Assembly: GCF_003350405.1 (NCBI RefSeq)
Contig: NZ_QQAW01000001.1
Location: 1 to 64,000, forward strand
Direction of reading: 5' to 3'
DNA from: Gluconacetobacter liquefaciens
GTDB taxonomy: Bacteria > Pseudomonadota > Alphaproteobacteria > Acetobacterales > Acetobacteraceae
Length of the DNA stretch: 64,000 nt
In this document: piece by piece, positions 46,701 to 54,357 of the stretch
Layout: each line of letters opens with the position of its first letter
Position numbering within the stretch: the stretch's first letter is position 1
Notes under the pieces: generated by a model
What the model was told of the DNA's origin: nothing
Database searches by the model: none
Seen by the model: the letters and a program-made list of their open reading frames with translations, nothing else
Translations under genes and position numbers: made by a program

Positions 46701-47099
46701 ATTGGCCTTCCAGTACTGCGGCACCATCTGCAAGGTGGTGGGCATGTCCTGCGCCGCCGCCCGCAATGCCGCCTGCACGTCATTGGCCGCACCGTCGATG
46801 TTCCGGCTGTCGTCGAACGTCAGCAGGATGAAGGCGGTGCTGTCGGTCGAATCCGACTCGATCGAACTGATCCCGGCAATCTGGCCCAGCCGCCGCTCCA
46901 GCGGCGTGGTCACCGAGGTCGCCATCTGCTGCGGCGAGGCCCCCGGCTGGGTCGCCACCACATAGATCACAGGAACCGAAATGTTCGGCAGGTCCCCCAC
47001 CGGCAACGCGCGGTAGGCAAACAGGCCCGCAAGCACCAGCGCAACCGCAATCAGCGTTGTCGTGACCGGGCGCAGAATAAAAGGACGGCAGGGGTTCAT
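43797..47099 (-). CDS. RND multidrug efflux transporter (inner-membrane pump)
   Basis: 1100 residues, full length for HAE1-type pumps. It exports drugs or other amphiphiles by proton exchange as a trimer with a periplasmic adaptor and an outer-membrane factor. The N-terminal first membrane helix ([34 protein letters not shown]) and the proton-relay aspartate pair in [25 protein letters not shown] near residue 400 are clear, as is the second repeat of twelve helices. It is MdtB/MdtC-like. No adaptor or outer-membrane gene lies next to it. It converges with the glycosyltransferase gene. Confidence 0.93.
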   Translation of the reverse strand: [1100 protein letters not shown]

Positions 47100-47136
47100 A
47101 CGGAAATGCGCATAGCGGATGACAACGGCCTGTGCA

Positions 47137-48486
47137 TCAGCTTTCCATCACGCCCGTCCGAACCCCGCCCCGACCGTACCACAGCGCCGCGACGAAGAAG
47201 CCCACATAATAGCCGATATCGGCCCCACCCAGCCAGCGGGCGACAGGACCGGTATAAATCTGGCTGGTCGAGAAAAGCAGAATGGTCACCACCGAAACGA
47301 CGATGAAGATCGTCGCCCCCCGTGTCCAGCCGGCAGGGACCGGATGCACCGTACGGTCGCCGAAATACCAGTCAGCCAGCACGATGCCGATCCAGGGCGC
47401 GATCCAGTACATCGTCACCACCAGGTAATCGGTATAAAGCGCCGCATACCGCCCGGCCCCGGCCACCGCCAGCCCATAGCCGAGCGATGCGGTGATAATC
47501 GCGGCCAGAACGCGCGGAATATGCACGCCGGCCGAAATCAGGCTGTAGCTGGCGGTATTGTCGTTGAACGAATTGCCGGTCACCGACGACAGCGCGATCA
47601 CGGCCAGCACCATCGGCCCCAGCGGCCCCGCCGCATGTTGCAGGCTGGCGATCACCGCCGTCGGCGACGGCTCGGCAATGCTGGCCGCCGTCAGCAGGCC
47701 GAGGATCTGAAACGGCACCGCCGAGCCCAGCAACCCGGCCAGCGCCAGCCACACCACCCGCCCCGGCGCGGTATCGGCCGGCAGATAGCGCGTATAGTCC
47801 GAGGAATAGGACGCCCAGGACAGGTTGAAACTGGCCAGGATCGCCACCGCCAGCAGCATGGTCGCCAGCGTGGGCGGATGCGCCGTATGCGGCAGCGCCA
47901 CGCCATGCCACGCCGATTGCAGCCCGATCACCGCAAAGGCCGCCAGCAGCGCGGCGCCGAGATATTTCTGCAACGCCTGCACCACGTCGTGGCCGTAGAT
48001 GCTGGCCACCATCTGTGCCGCGGCCAGCACGCCCAGCGCCAGCCAGAACGGCGGCGCAACCCCCGCCACGATCGACAGAAACGCGATCAGCGCCGTGGCG
48101 GCGGGCACATTGTTCACCGCATCCCATCCGACGCAGTAGATCCAGTTGAGAAAGGCCGGCGGCCGGATACCCAGCCGCCCCAGCGCCCGGCGCGAAGCCT
48201 CCATCTGCGTCAGCCCGGTCGGCGGGCCGATCGCGGCCGCCAGCGCCACCGGCACCGCCCCGATCACATTGCCGATCACGATCGCCAGCAGCCCGAAGCG
48301 GAAATCCAGCCCCAGCGAAACCAGCAGCGCCCCCGTCACCCAGCCACCGGGGCCGAGATTGGGCGAGAAATGGCTCCAGAACACCCGGTCCAGCTTCATC
48401 GTCTTGCGCTGGGCCGGAACCGGGCGCGACACGGCGGCGGCGCCTAGCTCCTCCATCGCCGGGGGACGCATAAAGGACATCGGCAA
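47137..48486 (-). CDS. NCS1-family nucleobase/cation symporter
   Basis: 449 residues with about twelve hydrophobic segments. NCS1 proteins import cytosine, purines, allantoin or hydantoins with H+ or Na+. Signatures include FWSHFSPNLGPGGWVTGALLV near the start, GWDAVNNVPAATALIA, ASYSSDYTRYLPAD and NSFNDNTASYSL. It resembles the CodB/purine-cytosine permease group. It lies 37 nt upstream of the RND gene on the same strand. No deaminase is nearby, so the substrate is open. Confidence 0.85.
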   Translation of the reverse strand: MPMSFMRPPAMEELGAAAVSRPVPAQRKTMKLDRVFWSHFSPNLGPGGWVTGALLVSLGLDFRFGLLAIVIGNVIGAVPVALAAAIGPPTGLTQMEASRRALGRLGIRPPAFLNWIYCVGWDAVNNVPAATALIAFLSIVAGVAPPFWLALGVLAAAQMVASIYGHDVVQALQKYLGAALLAAFAVIGLQSAWHGVALPHTAHPPTLATMLLAVAILASFNLSWASYSSDYTRYLPADTAPGRVVWLALAGLLGSAVPFQILGLLTAASIAEPSPTAVIASLQHAAGPLGPMVLAVIALSSVTGNSFNDNTASYSLISAGVHIPRVLAAIITASLGYGLAVAGAGRYAALYTDYLVVTMYWIAPWIGIVLADWYFGDRTVHPVPAGWTRGATIFIVVSVVTILLFSTSQIYTGPVARWLGGADIGYYVGFFVAALWYGRGGVRTGVMES

Positions 48487-48559
48487 CAGTCCGGACCCCC
48501 GATCATGATGACGTCGAAAGTAATCGTGGCGCGAACCCTCACCGCTGGCAAGCCGTCCG

Positions 48560-49378
48560 TCAGGACGACATGCCCCCCGTCTCGGGCATCGAGCCGGCCT
48601 GCCCGGCGGGCTGGCGGCTGTAATAGAGTTCGGCCAGACGCGGCGGCAGCAGGTCCATCAGCCGCGACCCGGCCACCAGCCACCACGGAAACACGATCCG
48701 CCGCCGTCCGGCCGCCACCCCGCGCAGGATCGCGGCGGCGGCGTCATCAACCTCGGTCAGGCCCGGCATCGGAAAATCATTGGCCGCCACCATCGGCGTA
48801 CGGACGAAGCCACAGCACACGCTGGACAGCAGAATACCGTCCCGCGCCGTATTGCCCCCCGTCGCGACCATAAACCGGTCCACCGCCGCCTTCGACGCGC
48901 AATAGGACGGCGTGCCGGGAAACGCGACCAGCCCCGCCACGGAGGCAATCGCGCAGATCCGCCCCCGCACGCCCCGCCCATCCCGCGCCTGCCCGCTCAT
49001 CGTCTCCAGCGCCGGCAGTACGGTATTGATCACACCGCCCACATTCACATCCAGCACCCGCCGCACCTGCCCCGGCGCCTCGCGCGGCGCGCCGGCGGCA
49101 CGCGAAGCCGTGGAGGCCGTAATGCCGGCACAGGCAAACACCAGGTCCAGCGGCCCGGCACCGCCGATCCATTCCGCCATGCCCTCCACGTCGCGCACGT
49201 CCTGGCGCCGCGTCAGCACCCGCGCGCCACGCGCGGCACAGTCCCGCGCCACGGCCTCCAGCCGGTCCGGATCGCGCCCGCCCAGGTGCAGCAGCACTCC
49301 GGGGGCCGCCAGATGAAGGGCGATCGCGCGCCCGATGCCCGACGACGCGCCGGTAATCAGAATCATGTCCCGTTTCAT
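48560..49378 (-). CDS. Short-chain dehydrogenase/reductase
   Basis: 272 residues from ATG 49378; the open frame upstream overlaps the divergent gmk start region. Classical SDR motifs: ILITGASSGIGRAIAL (NAD(P) loop), FACAGI in place of NNAG, and the catalytic SYCASKAAVDRF (Y-x-x-x-K) preceded by the Ser in ICAIASVAG. Acts on an unknown alcohol or ketone. It is divergent from gmk with a 95-bp gap and lies upstream of the NCS1 gene. Confidence 0.88.
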   Translation of the reverse strand: MKRDMILITGASSGIGRAIALHLAAPGVLLHLGGRDPDRLEAVARDCAARGARVLTRRQDVRDVEGMAEWIGGAGPLDLVFACAGITASTASRAAGAPREAPGQVRRVLDVNVGGVINTVLPALETMSGQARDGRGVRGRICAIASVAGLVAFPGTPSYCASKAAVDRFMVATGGNTARDGILLSSVCCGFVRTPMVAANDFPMPGLTEVDDAAAAILRGVAAGRRRIVFPWWLVAGSRLMDLLPPRLAELYYSRQPAGQAGSMPETGGMSS

Positions 49379-49473
49379 GTTCGCCAGAATAGAGACTGCC
49401 TGATAAAAGACCGCAAATCCGCGCCGGGCCGGTGCGGAACGGTAGTGGTTACAGACCAGGATAGACGGGGGAT

Positions 49474-50145
49474 ATGCCGACGATGACGCCCAGCAGGGAA
49501 CGACATGGCCCATCCGTCCGGCCGCACGTTGCGCGGCGCGGGGTCTGCCTGGTGATCTCCGCCCCCTCGGGTGCCGGAAAATCCACCATCGCCAACGCCC
49601 TGCGCGCGGCCGAGCCCCAGTTGCTGCACTCCGTCTCGGTCACCACCCGCCAGCCCCGTCCGGGCGAGAGCGAGGGCGTGCATTATCATTTCCGCACCAT
49701 GGAACAGTTCGAGCAGATGGCCGCGACCGGCGACCTGCTGGAATGGGCGACCGTGTTCGGCCGGGGCTACGGCACGCCGCGCGGCCCGGTCGAAGCCGCC
49801 CTGGCCGAAGGGCGCGACATGGTCTTCGATATCGACTGGCAGGGCCATCGCCAGATCCGCGCGGCCTTGCCCGACGACGTGATCAGCCTGTTCGTGCTGC
49901 CCCCCTCGCTGGCCGAACTGGAACGCCGCCTGCATGGCCGCGCCTCCGACCATGCGGAGGAAATCGCCAAGCGCATGACGGCGGCACGGGATGAAATCGC
50001 CCATTGGCAGGAATTCGACCACGTCATCGTGAATACCGACCTGGACCAGGCGATTGCCGAAGCCCGCTCGATCCTGGTCGCCGCCCGGCTCCAGACGGCA
50101 CGCCAGAAGGGTCTCCCCGCATTCGTCGCCAGCTTCGAGGGCTGA
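49474..50145 (+). CDS. gmk: Guanylate kinase
   Basis: 223 residues from ATG 49474 (ATG 49483 also possible). It phosphorylates GMP to GDP with ATP. P-loop VISAPSGAGKSTIANAL near residue 27, GMP-binding SVTTRQPRPGESEGVHYHF and the lid segment DIDWQGHRQIRAALP are typical. A short basic N-terminal extension precedes the fold. It is followed by dnaB on the same strand. Confidence 0.96.
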   Translation: MPTMTPSRERHGPSVRPHVARRGVCLVISAPSGAGKSTIANALRAAEPQLLHSVSVTTRQPRPGESEGVHYHFRTMEQFEQMAATGDLLEWATVFGRGYGTPRGPVEAALAEGRDMVFDIDWQGHRQIRAALPDDVISLFVLPPSLAELERRLHGRASDHAEEIAKRMTAARDEIAHWQEFDHVIVNTDLDQAIAEARSILVAARLQTARQKGLPAFVASFEG

Positions 50146-50234
50146 ATAACGGCAAGCCTGCCTGCCATGCACCCGCATCATCCCGCGGGCAGCAATCCCT
50201 GTGTCGTCGCCCGCCTGTCTGCTAGGATGGGAAC

Positions 50235-51767
50235 GTGAACCAGATCGATACCTCCCAGACCGAATCCCGCCCCGCAGAAGGCTCCCTGCTGGGCCTGACC
50301 CAACGCCAGCCCCCCGCCAACATGCAGGCGGAACAGGCCCTGCTGGGCGCGCTGCTGACCAATAACCGTGCCTATGAGCGGGTGTCGGACTTCCTGACCG
50401 GCGCCCATTTCGCCGATGCGGTCAACGGCCGGATCTACGATGCCATTGCCCGGCGGATCGAGGCCGGTCAACTGGCCGATCCCGTCACCCTGCGCGGCGA
50501 GTTCGAACATTCCGGCATGCTGGAGCCGGTCGGCGGCATGGCCTATCTGGCCCGCCTGCTCACATCGATGGTCGGCATCATCAATGCCGGCGATTACGGC
50601 CGGGTGATCCACGACGCCTGGGTGCGCCGCCAGTTGATCGAAGTCGGCGAAGAAGTCGTGAACAACGCCTTCGGCGCCCGCCCGGACCTGACAGGCGTCG
50701 ACCAGATCGCGGCAGGCGAAGAAGCACTGTTCCGCCTGGCCACCGACAAGGGGCAGGATGGCGGCTTCACCAGCTTCGACCGCGCCCTGGCCGATGCACT
50801 GGACGTAGCCGAGAAGGCCTTCCACCGCGAAGGCGACGTGGTGGGCCTGACGACCGGCCTGCGCGACCTCGACAAGAAGACCGGCGGCCTGCATCCCTCC
50901 GATCTGCTGATCCTGGCCGGACGTCCGGCGATGGGTAAAACGGCACTCGCCACCAAGATCGCCTTCAGCGCCGCCCGCGCCCTGATGCGCGAGGCCCAGG
51001 ACGCCGCACCGGGCACCCAGCCCAAAGGCTCGGTCGCCATCTTCTCGCTGGAAATGTCGGCCGAGCAGTTGGCCACCCGTATCCTGTCCGAACAGGCCAG
51101 CGTCTCGGGCGAACGCATCCGCCGGGGCGAGATCGGGCAGAAGGAATTCGACCGCTTCGTCCACGTCACGCGCGAACTGGCGCAATTGCCGCTGCATATC
51201 GACGATACCCCCGCCATCTCGCTGTCGGCCATGCGCACGCGCTGCCGCCGCCTGGCCCGCACCAAGGGCCTCAGCCTGGTAGTGGTCGATTACCTGCAAC
51301 TGATGCGCCCGTCGGTCGGCACCCGGCCGGAAAGCCGCGTGCTGGAAATCTCCATGATCACCCAGGGCCTGAAGGCGATCGCCAAGGAACTCAGCGTACC
51401 GGTCATCGCCCTGTCCCAGCTCTCGCGTCAGGTCGAAAGCCGCGAGGACAAACGGCCGATGCTGTCGGACCTGCGTGAATCGGGCTCGATCGAACAGGAC
51501 GCCGACGCGGTGATGTTCGTCTACCGTGACCAGTATTACCTGCAACAGCGCCAGCCCAAGGAAACGGCCTACGATTCGACCGACAAATTCCAGACGGCGC
51601 TGGAAGACTGGCAACGCAAGATGGACCTGGCGCACAACCGCGCCGAACTGATCCTGGAAAAACAGCGTCACGGCCCTACCGGTACCGTGCATCTGTTCTT
51701 CGAGGGCGAATTCACCCGCTTCGGCGATCTCGACCTGGTGCATGAAGGCGGATACCCGCCTTCCTGA
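50235..51767 (+). CDS. dnaB: Replicative DNA helicase DnaB
   Basis: 510 residues from GTG 50235. The primase-binding N-terminal domain (PPANMQAEQALLGALLTNNRAYERVSDFL) is followed by a RecA-type hexameric helicase domain: Walker A GRPAMGKTAL near 228, SLEMSAEQLATRIL, Walker B VVVDYLQLM, and the C-terminal VIALSQLSRQVESREDKRPMLSDLRESGSIEQDADAV. There is no intein. It is the chromosomal replicative copy, distinct from the island replication genes at 61.6-64 kb. Confidence 0.97.
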   Translation: MNQIDTSQTESRPAEGSLLGLTQRQPPANMQAEQALLGALLTNNRAYERVSDFLTGAHFADAVNGRIYDAIARRIEAGQLADPVTLRGEFEHSGMLEPVGGMAYLARLLTSMVGIINAGDYGRVIHDAWVRRQLIEVGEEVVNNAFGARPDLTGVDQIAAGEEALFRLATDKGQDGGFTSFDRALADALDVAEKAFHREGDVVGLTTGLRDLDKKTGGLHPSDLLILAGRPAMGKTALATKIAFSAARALMREAQDAAPGTQPKGSVAIFSLEMSAEQLATRILSEQASVSGERIRRGEIGQKEFDRFVHVTRELAQLPLHIDDTPAISLSAMRTRCRRLARTKGLSLVVVDYLQLMRPSVGTRPESRVLEISMITQGLKAIAKELSVPVIALSQLSRQVESREDKRPMLSDLRESGSIEQDADAVMFVYRDQYYLQQRQPKETAYDSTDKFQTALEDWQRKMDLAHNRAELILEKQRHGPTGTVHLFFEGEFTRFGDLDLVHEGGYPPS

Positions 51768-51822
51768 TCATCAGAACCCGCACCTGATCCGCAACCGCCT
51801 TCCTCCCTGCGATCCTCCCGAG

Positions 51823-52464
51823 ATGTCCATGCAAACCATCACCATGTCTCTGGCTGCCTTTACGGCATCGGCAGCCATTTTCACGATGTCGCCCGGCCTG
51901 GACACGGCAACCGTCCTGCGCACCTCGACCACATCGGGGACGAAAAGCGGGCTGAGCGCGTCGCTCGGGATCACGGGCGGCCTTCTGGTGTGGGGCATCG
52001 GTGCGGCGTTCGGGCTGACGGCGCTGCTGGCGGCATCGACGCTCGCCTTCAATATCGTGAAATGGGCTGGTGCCGCCTATCTGTTCTATCTGGGTATCGG
52101 CATGCTGCTGCGCCCGCGCACGGCTTTTTCGGGCGACCCCACGGCGGCAACCCGCAGGCTGTCTCCCGCCGCCGGCTTCCGGCAGGGGTTCATGAGCAAT
52201 ATCCTCAACCCGAAAGTCGGCATTTTCTACATCACGTTCCTGCCGCAATTCATTCCTCACGGCGTCAACGTGATTCTCTTTTCCCTGCTGCTGGCCGGTC
52301 TTCAGGCCGTCATGTCCATGTCCTGGCTTTCCCTGCTCGTCGCCCTGACGGTTCCGTTCAGCCACATCCTGTCACGCCCCGCCGTCGTCAGAAGGCTCGA
52401 CCGCCTGACCGGCTGCATTTTCATGGGCTTCGGCCTCAAACTGGCCCTGACCGACCGACATTGA
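51823..52464 (+). CDS. LysE/RhtB-family exporter
   Basis: 213 residues from ATG 51823. Six hydrophobic segments and the family FTMSPGLDTATVLRTS near the N-terminus, then GFMSNILNPKVGIFYITFLPQFI, the conserved second-half motif. LysE/RhtB proteins export amino acids or small metabolites. It follows dnaB by 55 nt. Confidence 0.88.
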   Translation: MSMQTITMSLAAFTASAAIFTMSPGLDTATVLRTSTTSGTKSGLSASLGITGGLLVWGIGAAFGLTALLAASTLAFNIVKWAGAAYLFYLGIGMLLRPRTAFSGDPTAATRRLSPAAGFRQGFMSNILNPKVGIFYITFLPQFIPHGVNVILFSLLLAGLQAVMSMSWLSLLVALTVPFSHILSRPAVVRRLDRLTGCIFMGFGLKLALTDRH

Positions 52465-52541
52465 ACGAGCCGCCACGTGACGGACACATCGAAAGACGCA
52501 CCATTCCATCCGGAAGACCAGTATATCGCGCATAACAAGGC

Positions 52542-52898
52542 TCACGCCCGCATCATGCCCCGCAGGGCGGCGACAACGCTTGACATCGTATAGGGTTTCG
52601 CAAGCACCGGAACCTCCGAAAATGCTCCCACCGCCGACGAAGCCGCCTCGCACCCCGTGGCAAACAGGAACGGAATGCCCCGTTCGGACAGAACCCGAGC
52701 GACGGGGAAGGAACTTTCGCCCGCAATATTGACATCGAGAATGGCCCCATCGACCGGATATCTCTCCAGGATATCGAGCGCAGCCTGAGGCGTGGACGCG
52801 ATATGGACATGCGCCCCATGCTCCATGCCCAGCACGTCTTCCAACTCCATCGCGATGATGAACTCGTCTTCCAGCACAAGGATGGTCCGGTCTTTCAC
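52542..52898 (-). CDS. Single-domain response regulator (receiver only)
   Basis: 118 residues from GTG 52898, with GGAG nine bases upstream; the frame is open to 53093, but that extension reads through hairpin-like A/T-rich DNA. The receiver fold is clear: TILVLEDEFIIAMELEDVL, phospho-acceptor Asp in PVDGAILDVNIAGES and the switch Lys in VPVLAKPYTMSSVV. There is no output domain, so it may act by protein contact. No histidine kinase is adjacent. Confidence 0.8.
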   Translation of the reverse strand: MKDRTILVLEDEFIIAMELEDVLGMEHGAHVHIASTPQAALDILERYPVDGAILDVNIAGESSFPVARVLSERGIPFLFATGCEAASSAVGAFSEVPVLAKPYTMSSVVAALRGMMRA

Positions 52899-53187
52899 GG
52901 TCGCAGGCTCCGCTGCTTCATTCTTCTTTTTCAGCAGAAGAAAGATCATCGGCCCGCAGATGTTCCACGATGGCAGCGTACGGCAGGTAAATATCCAGAC
53001 CGCTCCCCCCAGATCAAAATGGCAGGAGGCCTCACGGATCAGACACTGCCCGGGCTCCGAGAACACCAGGAGCCACCCATTGGGTGTACGCACGCCGGGG
53101 TATCACGGGGTTCTCAACCATCAGTCAACCACCGAAAGCCTCCATCACCGCCCCATGAGCGCCCCACCTCTACCCCTCTGCCCCCCC

Positions 53188-53475
53188 CTATCGTCCCCAT
53201 GACGTTTCCCCGATGCTGAGGCCGGGCAGCACATTCGTGATATCGGCCGAACTCATCGGCACGGCGCCGCGCCCATGCCCAGGGCTTGCCGCCACGCCCA
53301 CCGTGACCTGCCCATGCATCTTGCCGTCGTCAGGCTTGTAGGCCTCCCCATCCAGCGACGGATCACCGCCGACATGACGAAAGAGAACGGCCCGAGGATC
53401 ATCATGCCGGGCAGCAGGATGGGCACAGCCGGACAAGGCGACTCCGACCATGACAAAGACTGCAACACATTTCAT
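53188..53475 (-). CDS. Small lipoprotein
   Basis: 95 residues from ATG 53475, chosen because it gives a lipoprotein signal MKCVAVFVMVGVALSGCAH with lipobox ALSGC. The mature part is hydrophilic with Asp, Gly and Pro and no known domain. It is probably an inner- or outer-membrane anchored periplasmic protein of unknown role. Confidence 0.6.
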   Translation of the reverse strand: MKCVAVFVMVGVALSGCAHPAARHDDPRAVLFRHVGGDPSLDGEAYKPDDGKMHGQVTVGVAASPGHGRGAVPMSSADITNVLPGLSIGETSWGR

Positions 53476-53969
53476 TAGAGCAATGACACCTCTGCACCAC
53501 AGCCCTGTTCTACCACCGTTTTCCAACACACGCCGAGGGCGATACCTGTCAGATATCTGTTTCAAAAAATCCCTGAATATTTTGGAATGTTTCGCCCTTG
53601 CATGATCACATGCATTCATCCGGCGACTTACCTAGTCAGCCCGCAGAGCAGCGCAGTAGCATCGCATCCAAGTGCGTAATCCACGCAGAAACGGACACCG
53701 TACCGCATCATTCACGAAATCAGCGACAACGTCGAAAATGGCGGGCTGACATATCAGAAGGCAGCGCCGACAAGGGCTTCCCTATGTACCAGTCTCTGGG
53801 CCTCCAACAGAACATACCCAGGATCAAACTCAGCGGAAGCGACACCACCCAGGCTCCAAAGCCGGGATACGCGCGTCGGCCGTTTCCGGACACGAACCTG
53901 TCCTGAGACCGGCGAAATCCGCTAGTTTTGCCCCTTAACAGGAAGCAATACATCTAATTTTAAGGAGAA
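53476..53969. other. Intergenic stretch next to the island
   Basis: About 490 bases between the lipoprotein start and the tRNA remnant. A plus-strand frame at 53598-53906 is open but has no ribosome site and reads as low-likelihood protein. I see no other feature. Confidence 0.35.
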
Positions 53970-54016
53970 TGGCGCACCCGAAAGGACTCGAACCTCTAAC
54001 CCCCAGATTCGTAGTC
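53970..54016 (-). tRNA. 3' half of a tRNA-Arg gene (attachment site remnant)
   Basis: Read on the minus strand, the sequence runs from the anticodon loop (CTACGAA, anticodon ACG) through the anticodon-stem 3' strand TCTGG, a T-arm with GGTTCGAGTCC, acceptor 3' strand CGGGTGC, a discriminator G and encoded CCA. The 5' half is absent: the bases before CTACGAA do not form CCAGA. This is the pattern left where an element integrated in the 3' end of a tRNA gene. The intact tRNA would be expected at the far, right end of the island. Confidence 0.75.
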
Positions 54017-54233
54017 ACAAGGGCAGAATTGGCAGTAAGATGCAAAGAGCCGCAAAGACACGAAATAACAACAGGTTAAACAGTGGGTTGGATGAAGAGT
54101 TCACGCAACGAGACGCAGCGAATCGCAGGGATTACGATTTCAGATGAGTCCGGAAAGAGTCCGGAGAATCGACCCGATAGCCCGCCAGACAGGGTGACGG
54201 AGGGCTGGCGCATTCATTGGGAAACACTTTTGT
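54017..54233. other. Island left-end DNA without a gene
   Basis: No open frame of note. Short direct repeats occur: GAGTCCGGA twice near 54146-54164. Together with the repeat array that follows, these 340 bases before int probably serve integration and control of int. Confidence 0.4.
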
Positions 54234-54344
54234 AGGTGTAAAGGTGTAAGAGGTGTAACACACATATATTATACACTGTTTTTATTGACTTTTTCTCTCC
54301 CCAGCCGGTTACACCTTTCGGTTTTCAAGGTGTAACAGGTGTAA
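54234..54344. repeat. AGGTGTAA repeat array upstream of int
   Basis: Six copies of AGGTGTAA: direct at 54234, 54242 and 54251, inverted at 54309, and direct at 54328 and 54337 (start positions). Copies are spaced 8 or 9 bp apart within the groups, with an AT-rich stretch between. Likely binding sites for Int arms, an excisionase or a replication initiator. Confidence 0.7.
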
Positions 54345-54357
54345 TCGAGACCGCCGG

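Noticed and set aside
48487-48559. Riboswitch leader before the NCS1 permease
   Set aside because: The gap is short and I could not fold a known aptamer core (TPP, purine or preQ1) from it.
53598-53906. 102-residue plus-strand frame left of the island
   Set aside because: No ribosome site or family signal, and composition unlike coding sequence around it.
54234-54344. CRISPR-like array
   Set aside because: The repeats are only 8 bp, spacing is irregular, one copy is inverted and no cas gene is near.
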